From: Mucilaginibacter sp. cycad4
GTDB lineage: Bacteria > Bacteroidota > Bacteroidia > Sphingobacteriales > Sphingobacteriaceae
DNA length: 64,000 nucleotides
Direction: 5' to 3'
Assembly: GCF_034263275.1 (NCBI RefSeq)
Contig: NZ_CP139559.1
Span: forward strand, 1,364,001 to 1,428,000
The position numbers and the translations under genes were made by a program. Shown here piece after piece: positions 34,316-41,429 of this stretch; the stretch's first letter is position 1, and each line of letters opens with the position of its first letter. The notes beneath the pieces were generated by a model that did not search any database, was not told the DNA's origin, and saw nothing but the letters and a program-made list of their open reading frames with translations.

Positions 34316-36178
34316 TTATTTTTTGCGGGTAGTAACCAATACTACACCATCTTTAGCTTTATCGCCGTATTTTTTGGTAGCATCGTCGCCTTGTAATATC
34401 GAAATGCTTTCTATTAATTTGACATCAATTTTTTTGAAGGCATCCATATCACTGCGTTTACCATCTATAACTATAAAGGGTTCTTTATCTCCATTAGCCA
34501 TAACACTCACCCCGTTCACCTTTATTGCCTTAACGTTTGCTTTTTTACCGTACCCGGTAACAATAACATCACCGCCTTGAGCTACTATGGCATCATCGTC
34601 AGATTTGATGCTGTATGAAAGAGCTGTCGGTTTGGCTTTTACACCATTAATAGTTATTGTACTGTTGCTGCTGCCAGTTGCCGAACTGCTTACGCCTTTC
34701 ACTACAACAAGGCTTTTAACATGTTTTACATCAACACTTTTACTAACCGGACCAACAGTCACTACGTTAATATTGTCATTATCATTTAGCACAGTATAGC
34801 CGCTTAGGTTAGTGCTGACCTTTTTTAAGGTAATACTTGGTACGTTTTTTTCGAGCTCGTCCTTATTAGGAGCGTCTTTGGTAATTATATAAGCTACTTT
34901 AACCGGTTTGTCGTCTTCTGTTTTTACAAACTTCCGAGCGTTGTCACCTGTAAGTATATACATGTTCTCGATTTTGGTAGGGTCGAGGCTTTTGCCCGTA
35001 GAAACTACGCCGTTTACCACAAATACCAGCGAATCTCTTTTAATGTCGCTTATTATTCTGATCTTTTTGATAGTATCATTTGGGGCGATTAATGGAGTGG
35101 CAGCCGCAAGTGGACTTAATACAACTTTAGGAAGTGCCGCCGGAGCAGCAGCAATTGCAGCTTTAGGGGCCTTTGCTTTTGATGTTGGTTTGGGAGCTTT
35201 GACGGGTTTAGCGTCCTGTTTTACAACCTCGTCGGGGTTAATATTAATGATCCTGGCCAAAGGCTGTACAGCGTTGGCAATGGTGATCCTCACAGGTTTG
35301 GCAAAATCAGCTTTTGAAATACTGAATACCAGCAACAGGGCCATAACGGCCGGCACTACAAAAGCGTAGCGGGTGAGGTTAAGTTTCGACGATCTTTTCG
35401 CGTTCATCATGATTATCCGTTTTTTTATGGTTGAAATATTGAAATGGTTTACAATGCCGGGTTGGGGGTTATTAAAGCTTACGTTTACCAAACTATATTG
35501 ATAAGTTTTACTGTCGATGCCATTTTTAAGGATCTTGCGGTCGGTAATAAACTCGATATTTTCTCTTACCGCCCTTTTTATAAGCCAGATGCCTGGGTTG
35601 AACCAGTAAAAAATACTGCTCAGTTCGGCTAACAAAATATCGGCGGTATGCCATTGGTTTACATGTACCTGCTCATGCAGCAGGATTGATTTCAAATCGG
35701 CAGGTTCATGTTTGGCGGGGTTCACATAAATACTCCGCCAAAATGAAAACGGCGCGGCATCTTTGTCCATAACCCTAACCAGATGTTCGCCTATGTATTG
35801 AGGTTTGGAGTTTTTATATAACCGTAACAAGGATAAAAGCTGCAACACCAGGCGGATGAGCAACAAACCTGCGCCTGTCCAGAATATAACGCTCAGCCAG
35901 TACCAGTAATCAATTGCCTGAACCGGCTGGTTTACCAGTTGTACCTGCGACTGCCAGTTAATAGCGATCTGTTCCATAGGTTTTGCCAGTTCTTCGTGCC
36001 GTTGCACAAAGGCCGAAAAATTGATTTGCGGGTAGATGCTTGCAAACAGGATGGCTGCAAGCAAATAGATCCGGTTAAGCGTATAAAAGGTAAGGGGCCT
36101 CAGCACCAGGTAATAGCCCGCACAAAACAACAACAGGGCTATGTTAACTTTTAATAAAAAAACAAATGTAGCCGGCAT
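34316..36178 (-). CDS. BlaR1-like M56 metallopeptidase with receptor-plug-like C-terminal modules
   Basis: 620 residues. The N-terminal part has three or four membrane helices and the M56 zinc motif HEQVH (His168, Glu169, His172) in SILLHEQVHVNQWHTADILL, then FNPGIWLIKRAVRENIEFIT. Another helix near residue 275 leads to a periplasmic region rich in Ala/Lys/Pro (300-350). It ends with repeats that resemble TonB-receptor plug and carboxypeptidase-like modules (SLVFVVNGVV..., PFIVIDGKRSDMDAFKKIDV, KYGDKAKDGVVLVTTRKK) instead of a penicillin-binding sensor. It would sense a signal and inactivate the BlaI repressor encoded 11 nt upstream. The signal is unknown; beta-lactams are not implied. Confidence 0.88.
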   Translation of the reverse strand: MPATFVFLLKVNIALLLFCAGYYLVLRPLTFYTLNRIYLLAAILFASIYPQINFSAFVQRHEELAKPMEQIAINWQSQVQLVNQPVQAIDYWYWLSVIFWTGAGLLLIRLVLQLLSLLRLYKNSKPQYIGEHLVRVMDKDAAPFSFWRSIYVNPAKHEPADLKSILLHEQVHVNQWHTADILLAELSSIFYWFNPGIWLIKRAVRENIEFITDRKILKNGIDSKTYQYSLVNVSFNNPQPGIVNHFNISTIKKRIIMMNAKRSSKLNLTRYAFVVPAVMALLLVFSISKADFAKPVRITIANAVQPLARIININPDEVVKQDAKPVKAPKPTSKAKAPKAAIAAAPAALPKVVLSPLAAATPLIAPNDTIKKIRIISDIKRDSLVFVVNGVVSTGKSLDPTKIENMYILTGDNARKFVKTEDDKPVKVAYIITKDAPNKDELEKNVPSITLKKVSTNLSGYTVLNDNDNINVVTVGPVSKSVDVKHVKSLVVVKGVSSSATGSSNSTITINGVKAKPTALSYSIKSDDDAIVAQGGDVIVTGYGKKANVKAIKVNGVSVMANGDKEPFIVIDGKRSDMDAFKKIDVKLIESISILQGDDATKKYGDKAKDGVVLVTTRKK

Positions 36179-36189
36179 GATCGTAGGGT

Positions 36190-36546
36190 TTATTGTTTTT
36201 CAATGAGTTTAATGATCTCTTTCAGGTCGGTAGCGCTGATCTTTTTTTCGTTGGCGAAAAACGTTACCAGGTCTTTATATGAGTTTTGAAAATAGTCGCT
36301 TACAAAACCGCTCATAAAGCGCTTTTTATATTCCTCTTCCTGTATCATAGGCAGGTAACGAAAGGAGTTGCCCAGTTTTTCACTTTTCAAAAATCCTTTA
36401 CGTTCCAGGTTTTTTATGGTAGAGGCGAGGGTGGTGTAAGGGGGCTTTGGTTCGGTTAACTGATCTAAAAAATCCTTGATAAATCCGGGCCCCGATTGCC
36501 ACACCGCCTGCATAGCTTCTTCCTCTTGTTGCGATAGTTTTTCCAT
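36190..36546 (-). CDS. BlaI/MecI/CopY-family transcriptional repressor
   Basis: 118 residues with the penicillinase-repressor winged helix: LSQQEEEAMQAVWQSGPGFI, KPPYTTLASTIKNLERKGFL as the recognition region, then a C-terminal dimerisation part (FMSGFVSDYFQNSYKDLVTF). It represses its own operon and is switched off by the M56 protease encoded right downstream (11 nt gap). Two 15-bp palindromes just upstream of the ATG are the likely operators, so autoregulation is expected. Confidence 0.93.
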   Translation of the reverse strand: MEKLSQQEEEAMQAVWQSGPGFIKDFLDQLTEPKPPYTTLASTIKNLERKGFLKSEKLGNSFRYLPMIQEEEYKKRFMSGFVSDYFQNSYKDLVTFFANEKKISATDLKEIIKLIEKQ

Positions 36547-36552
36547 TGTAAT

Positions 36553-36586
36553 TACGATTGTTTCGTAAATCTACGAATTGTTCGTA
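36553..36586. promoter_or_regulatory. tandem BlaI-type operators
   Basis: Two 15-bp dyads, TACGATTGTTTCGTA (36553-36567) and TACGAATTGTTCGTA (36572-36586), 19 bp centre to centre, begin 7 nt upstream of the blaI-like ATG. On the minus strand TAAATTTG (36593-36600) matches the -7 consensus just upstream, so bound repressor would cover the transcription start. Confidence 0.6.
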
Positions 36587-36635
36587 GTAATGCAAATTTA
36601 TTTTCAGTTTTTAACAGAATTTAACAATAGTTATT

Positions 36636-36731
36636 AGAGATTAGATGTTTAGTTGGAGAGGTTAGAGGTTAAGAAGAATTATTAGAGGTTTTAAAAGCCA
36701 ACTAATCTCTGATCACTAATCTCCAACCTGG
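36636..36731. repeat. AGAGATTAG/AGAGGTT repeat, copy 1
   Basis: Runs of AGAGATTAG, GGTTAGAGGTT and their complement (CTAATCTCTGATCACTAATC) make a long imperfect hairpin. The same words occur at 39926-39987 and 41398-41428. A nested hairpin with CCCGTTAGCTAACGGG (36745-36760) follows at 36730-36767. Confidence 0.6.
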
Positions 36732-36771
36732 GCGGATAGCCCGGCCCGTTAGCTAACGGGAACGCCCATAA

Positions 36772-36872
36772 TCTGAACCATGATTTTTAGGATTAAGGGA
36801 TTGGCACGATGTCTGAATCAAATCAAAGAAAAATCCTGTCCTCCTAAAAATCCCCCAAATCCAGGTTCAGAC
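36772..36872. repeat. TCTGAACC...GATTTTTAGGA inverted-repeat element
   Basis: The left end TCTGAACCATGATTTTTAGG and the right end, read in reverse, TCTGAACCTGGATT then GATTTTTAGGA, bracket about 100 bp with no ORF. It lies in the 587-bp gap between the blaI-like gene and the amine oxidase, which holds only repeats and the BlaI operators. Confidence 0.6.
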
Positions 36873-36892
36873 AAATAACGGATGTTAAGTTA

Positions 36893-36949
36893 CGTAAAGG
36901 CGCTAAGCCGCAACGCTTTCTTCTTAGTGCTTCTGCGTCTTAGCGCGCC
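36893..36949. repeat. CGCTAAGCCGCAA element, copy 2
   Basis: The word AAAGGCGCTAAGCCGCAA matches the element at 10794-10853 apart from one base in that stretch. An inverted partner CTTAGCGCGCC closes it. No coding capacity. Confidence 0.5.
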
Positions 36950-37133
36950 AAACAGCCCAACCTCTAATCACTGCTCCTCCCCAACCATATCTTAACATAA
37001 ATCCATCAACCGCTTAAAAAATCTTGTTAATTTTATATAAACACCAATAAAAGTTGATTTTGCCTTAATATACCAAACAAAGAAAAAGTTATATTTAGGC
37101 CTGAGTTGATTGTAAAACATAAATACGCGCTTA

Positions 37134-38717
37134 TTGAAAACTATTACCCGCAGGGACTTTTTAAGTAAAGGTGCCATGCTGGCTGGTGGGGCATATCCCG
37201 CCATGCTTGCACTTGGCTTATTAAAACCGTCGCCCGCACATGCCTTTAACCTTGAAGGCAGCGGCAAAGGAAAACATATTATTATTTTAGGTGGCGGTTT
37301 GGCCGGCATGACCTGTGCCTATGAGCTTGGTAAGCTCGGCTATCAATGCACCATCCTGGAAGCACGCCAGCGTACCGGGGGGCGTTGCTTTAGTATCCGC
37401 AATGGGAGTACCAATACCGAAATTGATAAACCAACCGCTACAGCCCGTTTTGATGCAGGGCAGTATTTTAATGCCGGCCCTTCGCGCATTCCGCACAATC
37501 ATGAACTTACACTGCATTACTGTAAAGAGTTGGGTGTGCCTATCCAGGTTTATAATAACGTAAACGAGGGGGCATATTACTTTGCTGAAGGTAAAGGGCC
37601 TTTATCAAACAAAAAGATAAAGGTTAGAGAGGTTCATAACGATATCCGTGGTTATATGACCGAAATGTTGGCTAAAAGCATTGATCATGGCAGTCTCGAC
37701 AGCAGCTTTACCAAAGAGGATGGCGAAAAAATCATCGAATATTTGCAGGCTGAAGGTGGATTGGATATTGATAAATTGTACAAAGCGTCGGCCCGGCGTG
37801 GTTATACGGAATCGCCCGGCGCAGGTGACAAGGCAGGTAAAGTAGGCGATCCGCATAAACTGGCTGATCTGCTGCACTCCGGCTTAATGGACCCCGATTT
37901 TTATAACGTGGCCGAATATACCTACGAGCTGCAGATGACCATGTTCCAGGCCGTGGGCGGGATGGATCAGATAGCCAAAGCTTTAGAAAAGAAAGTAGCC
38001 CCGTCAATAAAAACGGGAGCGGAGGTTACTGCTATTAATAATGTGACTGATGGGGTTAAAATAACCTACAAAGATGCTACGGGCGAGCATGTGTTAAATG
38101 GCGACCTGTGTATCTGCACCATCCCATTGCCGGTTTTGAGTAATATCAGCAATAATTTTAACGGTGATGTTAGCAGGGCTATTGACTATATCAGCTATAA
38201 CCAAACCGGCAAAATTGGCCTACAGTTTAAACGCAGGTTTTGGGAGGAGGATGAACATATTTATGGCGGTATAACGCACACTAACAACGATTTAACGCAG
38301 ATTTTTTATCCATCCTATGATTATTTAGGAAAAAAGGGTATCTTGATTGGATATTACAACTTTAACGAAAAAGCGCAGAAGATCGGCGCTTTAGGCTACG
38401 CCGAAAGGGAGAAGTTCGCACTGGAAAAAGGCAGGCTCATCCACCCGCAATATGACAAAGAGTTTGAAAACTCGTTTTCGGTAAGCTGGCATAAAACCAA
38501 ATATAATTTAGGAGGCTGGGCGGTGTATACTACCGAAACCCGCAAAACACAATACCCGGTACTGTTAAAACCCGATAAGCAGGTATATTTTGCTGGTGAG
38601 CATTTAACATACCTCAATGCCTGGATGGCCGGGGCCTTTGAATCGGCCAGGAGCACGGTTGCTGCTGTACATGCAAGGGTTACAGGTCAGCTTACCCAAT
38701 ATCCGGCTCAAAAATAA
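37134..38717 (+). CDS. Tat-exported FAD-dependent amine oxidase
   Basis: 527 residues starting at a TTG codon. An in-frame stop lies 21 nt upstream and no ATG precedes the twin-arginine motif TRRDFLSKG, so TTG is the real start. The Tat signal (1-35) would export the folded flavoprotein. The Rossmann dinucleotide fold IIILGGGLAGMTCAYELGKL with the ribose-binding Glu in ILEARQRTGGRC, and the C-terminal FAD contact VYFAGEHLTYLNAWMAGAFE, identify the flavin monoamine oxidase family. The substrate is unknown (amine or L-amino acid). A Tat-exported aminotransferase follows after 32 nt. Confidence 0.9.
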   Translation: MKTITRRDFLSKGAMLAGGAYPAMLALGLLKPSPAHAFNLEGSGKGKHIIILGGGLAGMTCAYELGKLGYQCTILEARQRTGGRCFSIRNGSTNTEIDKPTATARFDAGQYFNAGPSRIPHNHELTLHYCKELGVPIQVYNNVNEGAYYFAEGKGPLSNKKIKVREVHNDIRGYMTEMLAKSIDHGSLDSSFTKEDGEKIIEYLQAEGGLDIDKLYKASARRGYTESPGAGDKAGKVGDPHKLADLLHSGLMDPDFYNVAEYTYELQMTMFQAVGGMDQIAKALEKKVAPSIKTGAEVTAINNVTDGVKITYKDATGEHVLNGDLCICTIPLPVLSNISNNFNGDVSRAIDYISYNQTGKIGLQFKRRFWEEDEHIYGGITHTNNDLTQIFYPSYDYLGKKGILIGYYNFNEKAQKIGALGYAEREKFALEKGRLIHPQYDKEFENSFSVSWHKTKYNLGGWAVYTTETRKTQYPVLLKPDKQVYFAGEHLTYLNAWMAGAFESARSTVAAVHARVTGQLTQYPAQK

Positions 38718-38749
38718 AACGACGTTAAAAAACATTAAATACCACCATC

Positions 38750-39919
38750 ATGTCAAGTACAATTAACCGCAGAAACTGGATTAAATCCAGCGCATTTATG
38801 GCCGGGGGACTGGCCTTTTTTTCAGGAACAATTGGTAAGCTGGCAGCCATGCCGGCCCGTGTATTTAAACCCTTACCCCGCGGCCTAACGGACCAGGAAG
38901 CTGTTACTAATGCGGGCTTTGAATTAAAAGCAAGGCTGCTGGCCAACGAAAATCCGTTTGGCCCATCGGCTACGGTTAAAAAAGCCATTCAGGATGCTAT
39001 TGATAAAAGTTATCAGTATCCTTTTATGCAGCTGTCTCTGATTTATGGGAAAATTGCTGCGTATGAAGGTGTAAACTCAAATAATATACTGATGGATGCG
39101 GGTTCAACCCCGCTTTTACTTGCGGCTGCCATGCATTTTACTAAGGGTGGTAAAAGTGTAATCACCGGCGACCCTTCATATGATGACCTGCCAGGCAGGG
39201 CACAGCAACTTGAAGGGAAATGGGTAAAAGTGCCCCTGACCGCCGATTATAAACTCGATCTGGATGCCATGGAAGCAAAGGTTGATGACAATACCGGCTT
39301 GGTTTATATATGCAATCCCAACAACCCAACTGCTACTGTTGTTGATACCGAAAAGTTAAAGGCCTTTTGTGAGCGGGTATCAAAAAAAACGACCGTTTTT
39401 GTTGACGAAGCTTATATAGATTACCTGCCTGATCCGAAGGCTGCAAGTATGATCAGTTCTGTCAAATCGGGTAATAATGTGATAGTTGCACGTACCTTTT
39501 CAAAACTTTATGGCTTTGCAGGCTTAAGGCTTGGATATATTATATCACAGTCGGATACCATCAAAACATTTGAAAAATACACTACCCAGGCCTGGAGTAT
39601 CAGCGCAACTACACTCGCCGCTGCCATAGCAGGTTACCGCGAAGAAGCATTTTTGAAAGAAACCCTGGAAAAAACAAATGCTTCTAAGGAATATCTGTAC
39701 TCGGTGCTTAAAAAAGAAGGATATGAATACATTCCTTCATCGGCGAACTTTGTCATGTTCCCGCTTAAAATGGACGGCAAAAAATTTGTCGGCGAAATGA
39801 TGAAGCGCGGCGTAGGTATTCGTAACTGGCAATTTAACGGCAAAGACTGGTGCCGCGTAAGTATTGGCCGCATGGACGAAATGGAAGCCTTTGCCGATGC
39901 GTTTAAACAATTGTCTTAA
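38750..39919 (+). CDS. PLP-dependent aminotransferase (HisC-like) with Tat-type signal
   Basis: 389 residues. The N-terminus NRRNWIKSSAFMAGGLAFFS is a twin-arginine signal. The rest is a fold-type I aminotransferase related to histidinol-phosphate aminotransferase: LLANENPFGPSATVKKAIQD, GSTPLLLAAAMHFTKGG, YICNPNNPTATVVDTEKLKA, VFVDEAYIDYLPD and the PLP lysine in IVARTFSKLYGFAGLRLGYI, ending with RVSIGRMDEMEAF. A PLP enzyme outside the cytoplasm is unusual. It is co-transcribed with the amine oxidase, so both may work on one exported or envelope amine. No his genes are nearby, so histidine synthesis is unlikely. Confidence 0.9.
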   Translation: MSSTINRRNWIKSSAFMAGGLAFFSGTIGKLAAMPARVFKPLPRGLTDQEAVTNAGFELKARLLANENPFGPSATVKKAIQDAIDKSYQYPFMQLSLIYGKIAAYEGVNSNNILMDAGSTPLLLAAAMHFTKGGKSVITGDPSYDDLPGRAQQLEGKWVKVPLTADYKLDLDAMEAKVDDNTGLVYICNPNNPTATVVDTEKLKAFCERVSKKTTVFVDEAYIDYLPDPKAASMISSVKSGNNVIVARTFSKLYGFAGLRLGYIISQSDTIKTFEKYTTQAWSISATTLAAAIAGYREEAFLKETLEKTNASKEYLYSVLKKEGYEYIPSSANFVMFPLKMDGKKFVGEMMKRGVGIRNWQFNGKDWCRVSIGRMDEMEAFADAFKQLS

Positions 39920-39925
39920 GTGGTG

Positions 39926-39987
39926 ATTAGAGGTTGGAGATTAGAGGTTAGGGAAAAAAGCAATCCAATCTCTGATCTCCAATCGCT
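39926..39987. repeat. AGAGATTAG/AGAGGTT repeat, copy 2 (left of the IS)
   Basis: TTGGAGATTAGAGGTT pairs with AATCTCTGATCTCCAA across a short loop. It abuts the IS left end. A further part of this repeat type lies immediately right of the IS (41398-41428). Confidence 0.6.
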
Positions 39988-40044
39988 AAATGTCCTGTCC
40001 TGAAATAGGTTGACAAAAAAAGGTTAACAAAAAAGGCAGGAAAC

Positions 40045-40434
40045 ATGACAAGAAGTAGCGTAAGAGTAGTTCGGTACAGTATTAGCTTTAAACAAAAAGT
40101 AGTCAGGGAGATAGAAGAAGAAGGTCTGAGCGTGACAGAAGCAAGCCGTCGCTACGGGATCGGTGGAGCAGAGACAGTAAGCAGATGGCTTGGTGCATTA
40201 GGTAAACAATATTTACAAAACAAGGTAATCAGAGTGGAAACGAAAGCAGAGAAGGATCGGTTATTAGAATTAGAACAGGAAGTTAAAAAGTTAAAGCTGG
40301 CTTTGGCAGATGCTTACCTGGCGCGGGATTGCGCAGAAGAGGTAGTCAAGCAGGCAGGCAAACTATACGGGGAGGATTTAAAAAAAAAGTTTGGCGGTCA
40401 AGTATCGGAGCGCTCCGGTCAAAATACAGATTAA
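40045..40434 (+). CDS. IS3-family transposase OrfA
   Basis: 129 residues with an N-terminal helix-turn-helix (SFKQKVVREIEEEGLSVTEA, SRRYGIGGAETVSRWLGALG) that binds the IS ends, and a leucine-zipper helix (LLELEQEVKKLKLALADAYL). A ribosome binding site AGGAA precedes the ATG. The 3' part contains a nine-A slippery run where ribosomes can shift into orfB. Unshifted reading ends at 40434. Confidence 0.92.
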   Translation: MTRSSVRVVRYSISFKQKVVREIEEEGLSVTEASRRYGIGGAETVSRWLGALGKQYLQNKVIRVETKAEKDRLLELEQEVKKLKLALADAYLARDCAEEVVKQAGKLYGEDLKKKFGGQVSERSGQNTD

Positions 40435-41243
40435 ATGAGTTATGCCGCTATTTTGAAGTAAGCCGGAGTGGTTACTATAAAGCGGTATCTGCTGCAGACA
40501 GAAAAGCATTAAATGAGACAGTTATCTTATCATTGGTACATGAGGTTCGCAGGAACCATCCGCGTCTGGGAGGCAAGAAGTTATACTTTCTGCTAAAGAA
40601 AGATATAACTAAAGCAGGAATACGGATGGGTAGGGATATGTTCTTTGAGTTGTTGGGCCGGCATAAGCTATTGGTAAAAAGACGCCGTAAATATGTTTCT
40701 ACGACAGATTCTTATCATCGCTTCAGGGTCTACAGGAACCTAATGAAGGATAGACAGCTTACCAGTGCTCATCAGTGTTGGGTATCTGATATTACCTATA
40801 TTCGTACATCAAAAGACTTTGTATACCTGTTTTTGATCACAGACGCGTTTTCGCGAAAAGTGGTAGGCTGGCATTTGTCAGATAGTCTTAGAATTGCGGG
40901 GGCTATCCGTAGCCTTCAAATGGCTATCCGGCAACGACAGTTTACGGATAGCCTGATCCATCATTCAGACCGGGGAATCCAGTATTGCAGCAATGATTAT
41001 ACAAAACTGTTAAAAAAGGCTAAAATCGGTATCAGCATGACAGAAGAGAACCATTGCTACGAAAATGCCATGGCGGAACGGGTGAATGGAATCTTAAAAC
41101 AAGAATATGGTCTTGATAGTACATTCACTTCCGAAAAGGATGCACTTAGGGCAGTAAAAGAGGCTATAAACTCATATAATATGAGCAGGCCGCATTGGTC
41201 CTTAAACCTGGCAACACCGCAGCAGATACACATGGCTGCATAA
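40329..41243 (+). CDS. IS3-family transposase OrfB (integrase core)
   Basis: The reading frame is open from 40329 to 41243 (304 codons from the first ATG), but the product is probably made by -1 frameshifting from orfA near 40389. The N-terminal HTH_21-like part (HPRLGGKKLYFLLKKDITKA) is followed by the RNase H-fold DDE domain with Asp154 (CWVSDITYIRT), Asp214 (IHHSDRGIQYC) and Glu250 (ENAMAERVNGILKQEYG). The last two are 35 residues apart, the DD(35)E pattern. The C-terminal MSRPHWSLNLATPQQIH is typical. No inactivating change was seen. Confidence 0.93.
   Translation: MRRRGSQAGRQTIRGGFKKKVWRSSIGALRSKYRLNELCRYFEVSRSGYYKAVSAADRKALNETVILSLVHEVRRNHPRLGGKKLYFLLKKDITKAGIRMGRDMFFELLGRHKLLVKRRRKYVSTTDSYHRFRVYRNLMKDRQLTSAHQCWVSDITYIRTSKDFVYLFLITDAFSRKVVGWHLSDSLRIAGAIRSLQMAIRQRQFTDSLIHHSDRGIQYCSNDYTKLLKKAKIGISMTEENHCYENAMAERVNGILKQEYGLDSTFTSEKDALRAVKEAINSYNMSRPHWSLNLATPQQIHMAA
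40371..40389 (+). promoter_or_regulatory. programmed -1 frameshift site of the IS
   Basis: Nine A residues then G (40380-40389) form the slippery AAAAAAG heptamer in the orfA frame. An SD-like GGAGGA (40371-40376) lies just upstream, the usual stimulator in IS3 elements. Reading resumes at GTT (40389) in the orfB frame, giving the OrfAB transposase. Confidence 0.8.
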
Positions 41244-41298
41244 GTTATTAACAAAAGAAACGCATCTTTTAAAAGAAAAAAAGAAGCAAAAAAAGAAA

Positions 41299-41347
41299 AG
41301 CTGTTAATAAGTCGAAAACTCTTCGAGTTTCCGACTTATTAACAGCT
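41299..41347. repeat. long hairpin inside the IS right end
   Basis: A 23-bp stem with one mismatch and a TTC loop, arms starting AGCTGTTAATAAGTCG, placed between the orfB stop and the right inverted repeat. It could end transposase transcription or block read-through from or into flanking genes. Confidence 0.7.
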
Positions 41348-41397
41348 CAAATAAACAACAATAATGTCTACTTTTTTCAGGACATGACAAAAACAAC

Positions 41398-41428
41398 CAA
41401 CCTCTAATCTCTAACCTCCAATCTCTAA
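41398..41428. repeat. AGAGATTAG/AGAGGTT repeat, copy 3 (right of the IS)
   Basis: AACCTCTAATCTCTAACCTC and CAATCTCTAAA are the complement of the words seen at 39926-39987. It is immediately upstream of the Hint-domain gene ATG at 41430, so it forms most of its leader. Confidence 0.6.
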
Positions 41429-41429
41429 A

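Larger units (their letters stand above)
39991..41389 (+). mobile_element. IS3-family insertion sequence
   Basis: About 1.4 kb. The left end TGTCCTGTCCTGAAATAGGT and the right end, read inward, TGTCATGTCCTGAAAAAAGT form imperfect inverted repeats of about 25 bp. AAA on both sides could be a 3-bp target duplication, but the A-rich site makes this uncertain. It carries orfA and orfB in a -1 frameshift arrangement and a long hairpin before the right end. Both ORFs look intact, so the copy may be active. It separates the aminotransferase from the Hint-domain gene. Confidence 0.92.

Noticed and set aside
34316..36546. Beta-lactam resistance switch
   Set aside because: The repressor and M56 protease resemble BlaI/BlaR1, but there is no penicillin-binding sensor and no beta-lactamase gene nearby.
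38750..39919. hisC, histidine biosynthesis
   Set aside because: The fold is HisC-like, but the Tat signal and absence of his genes argue against it.
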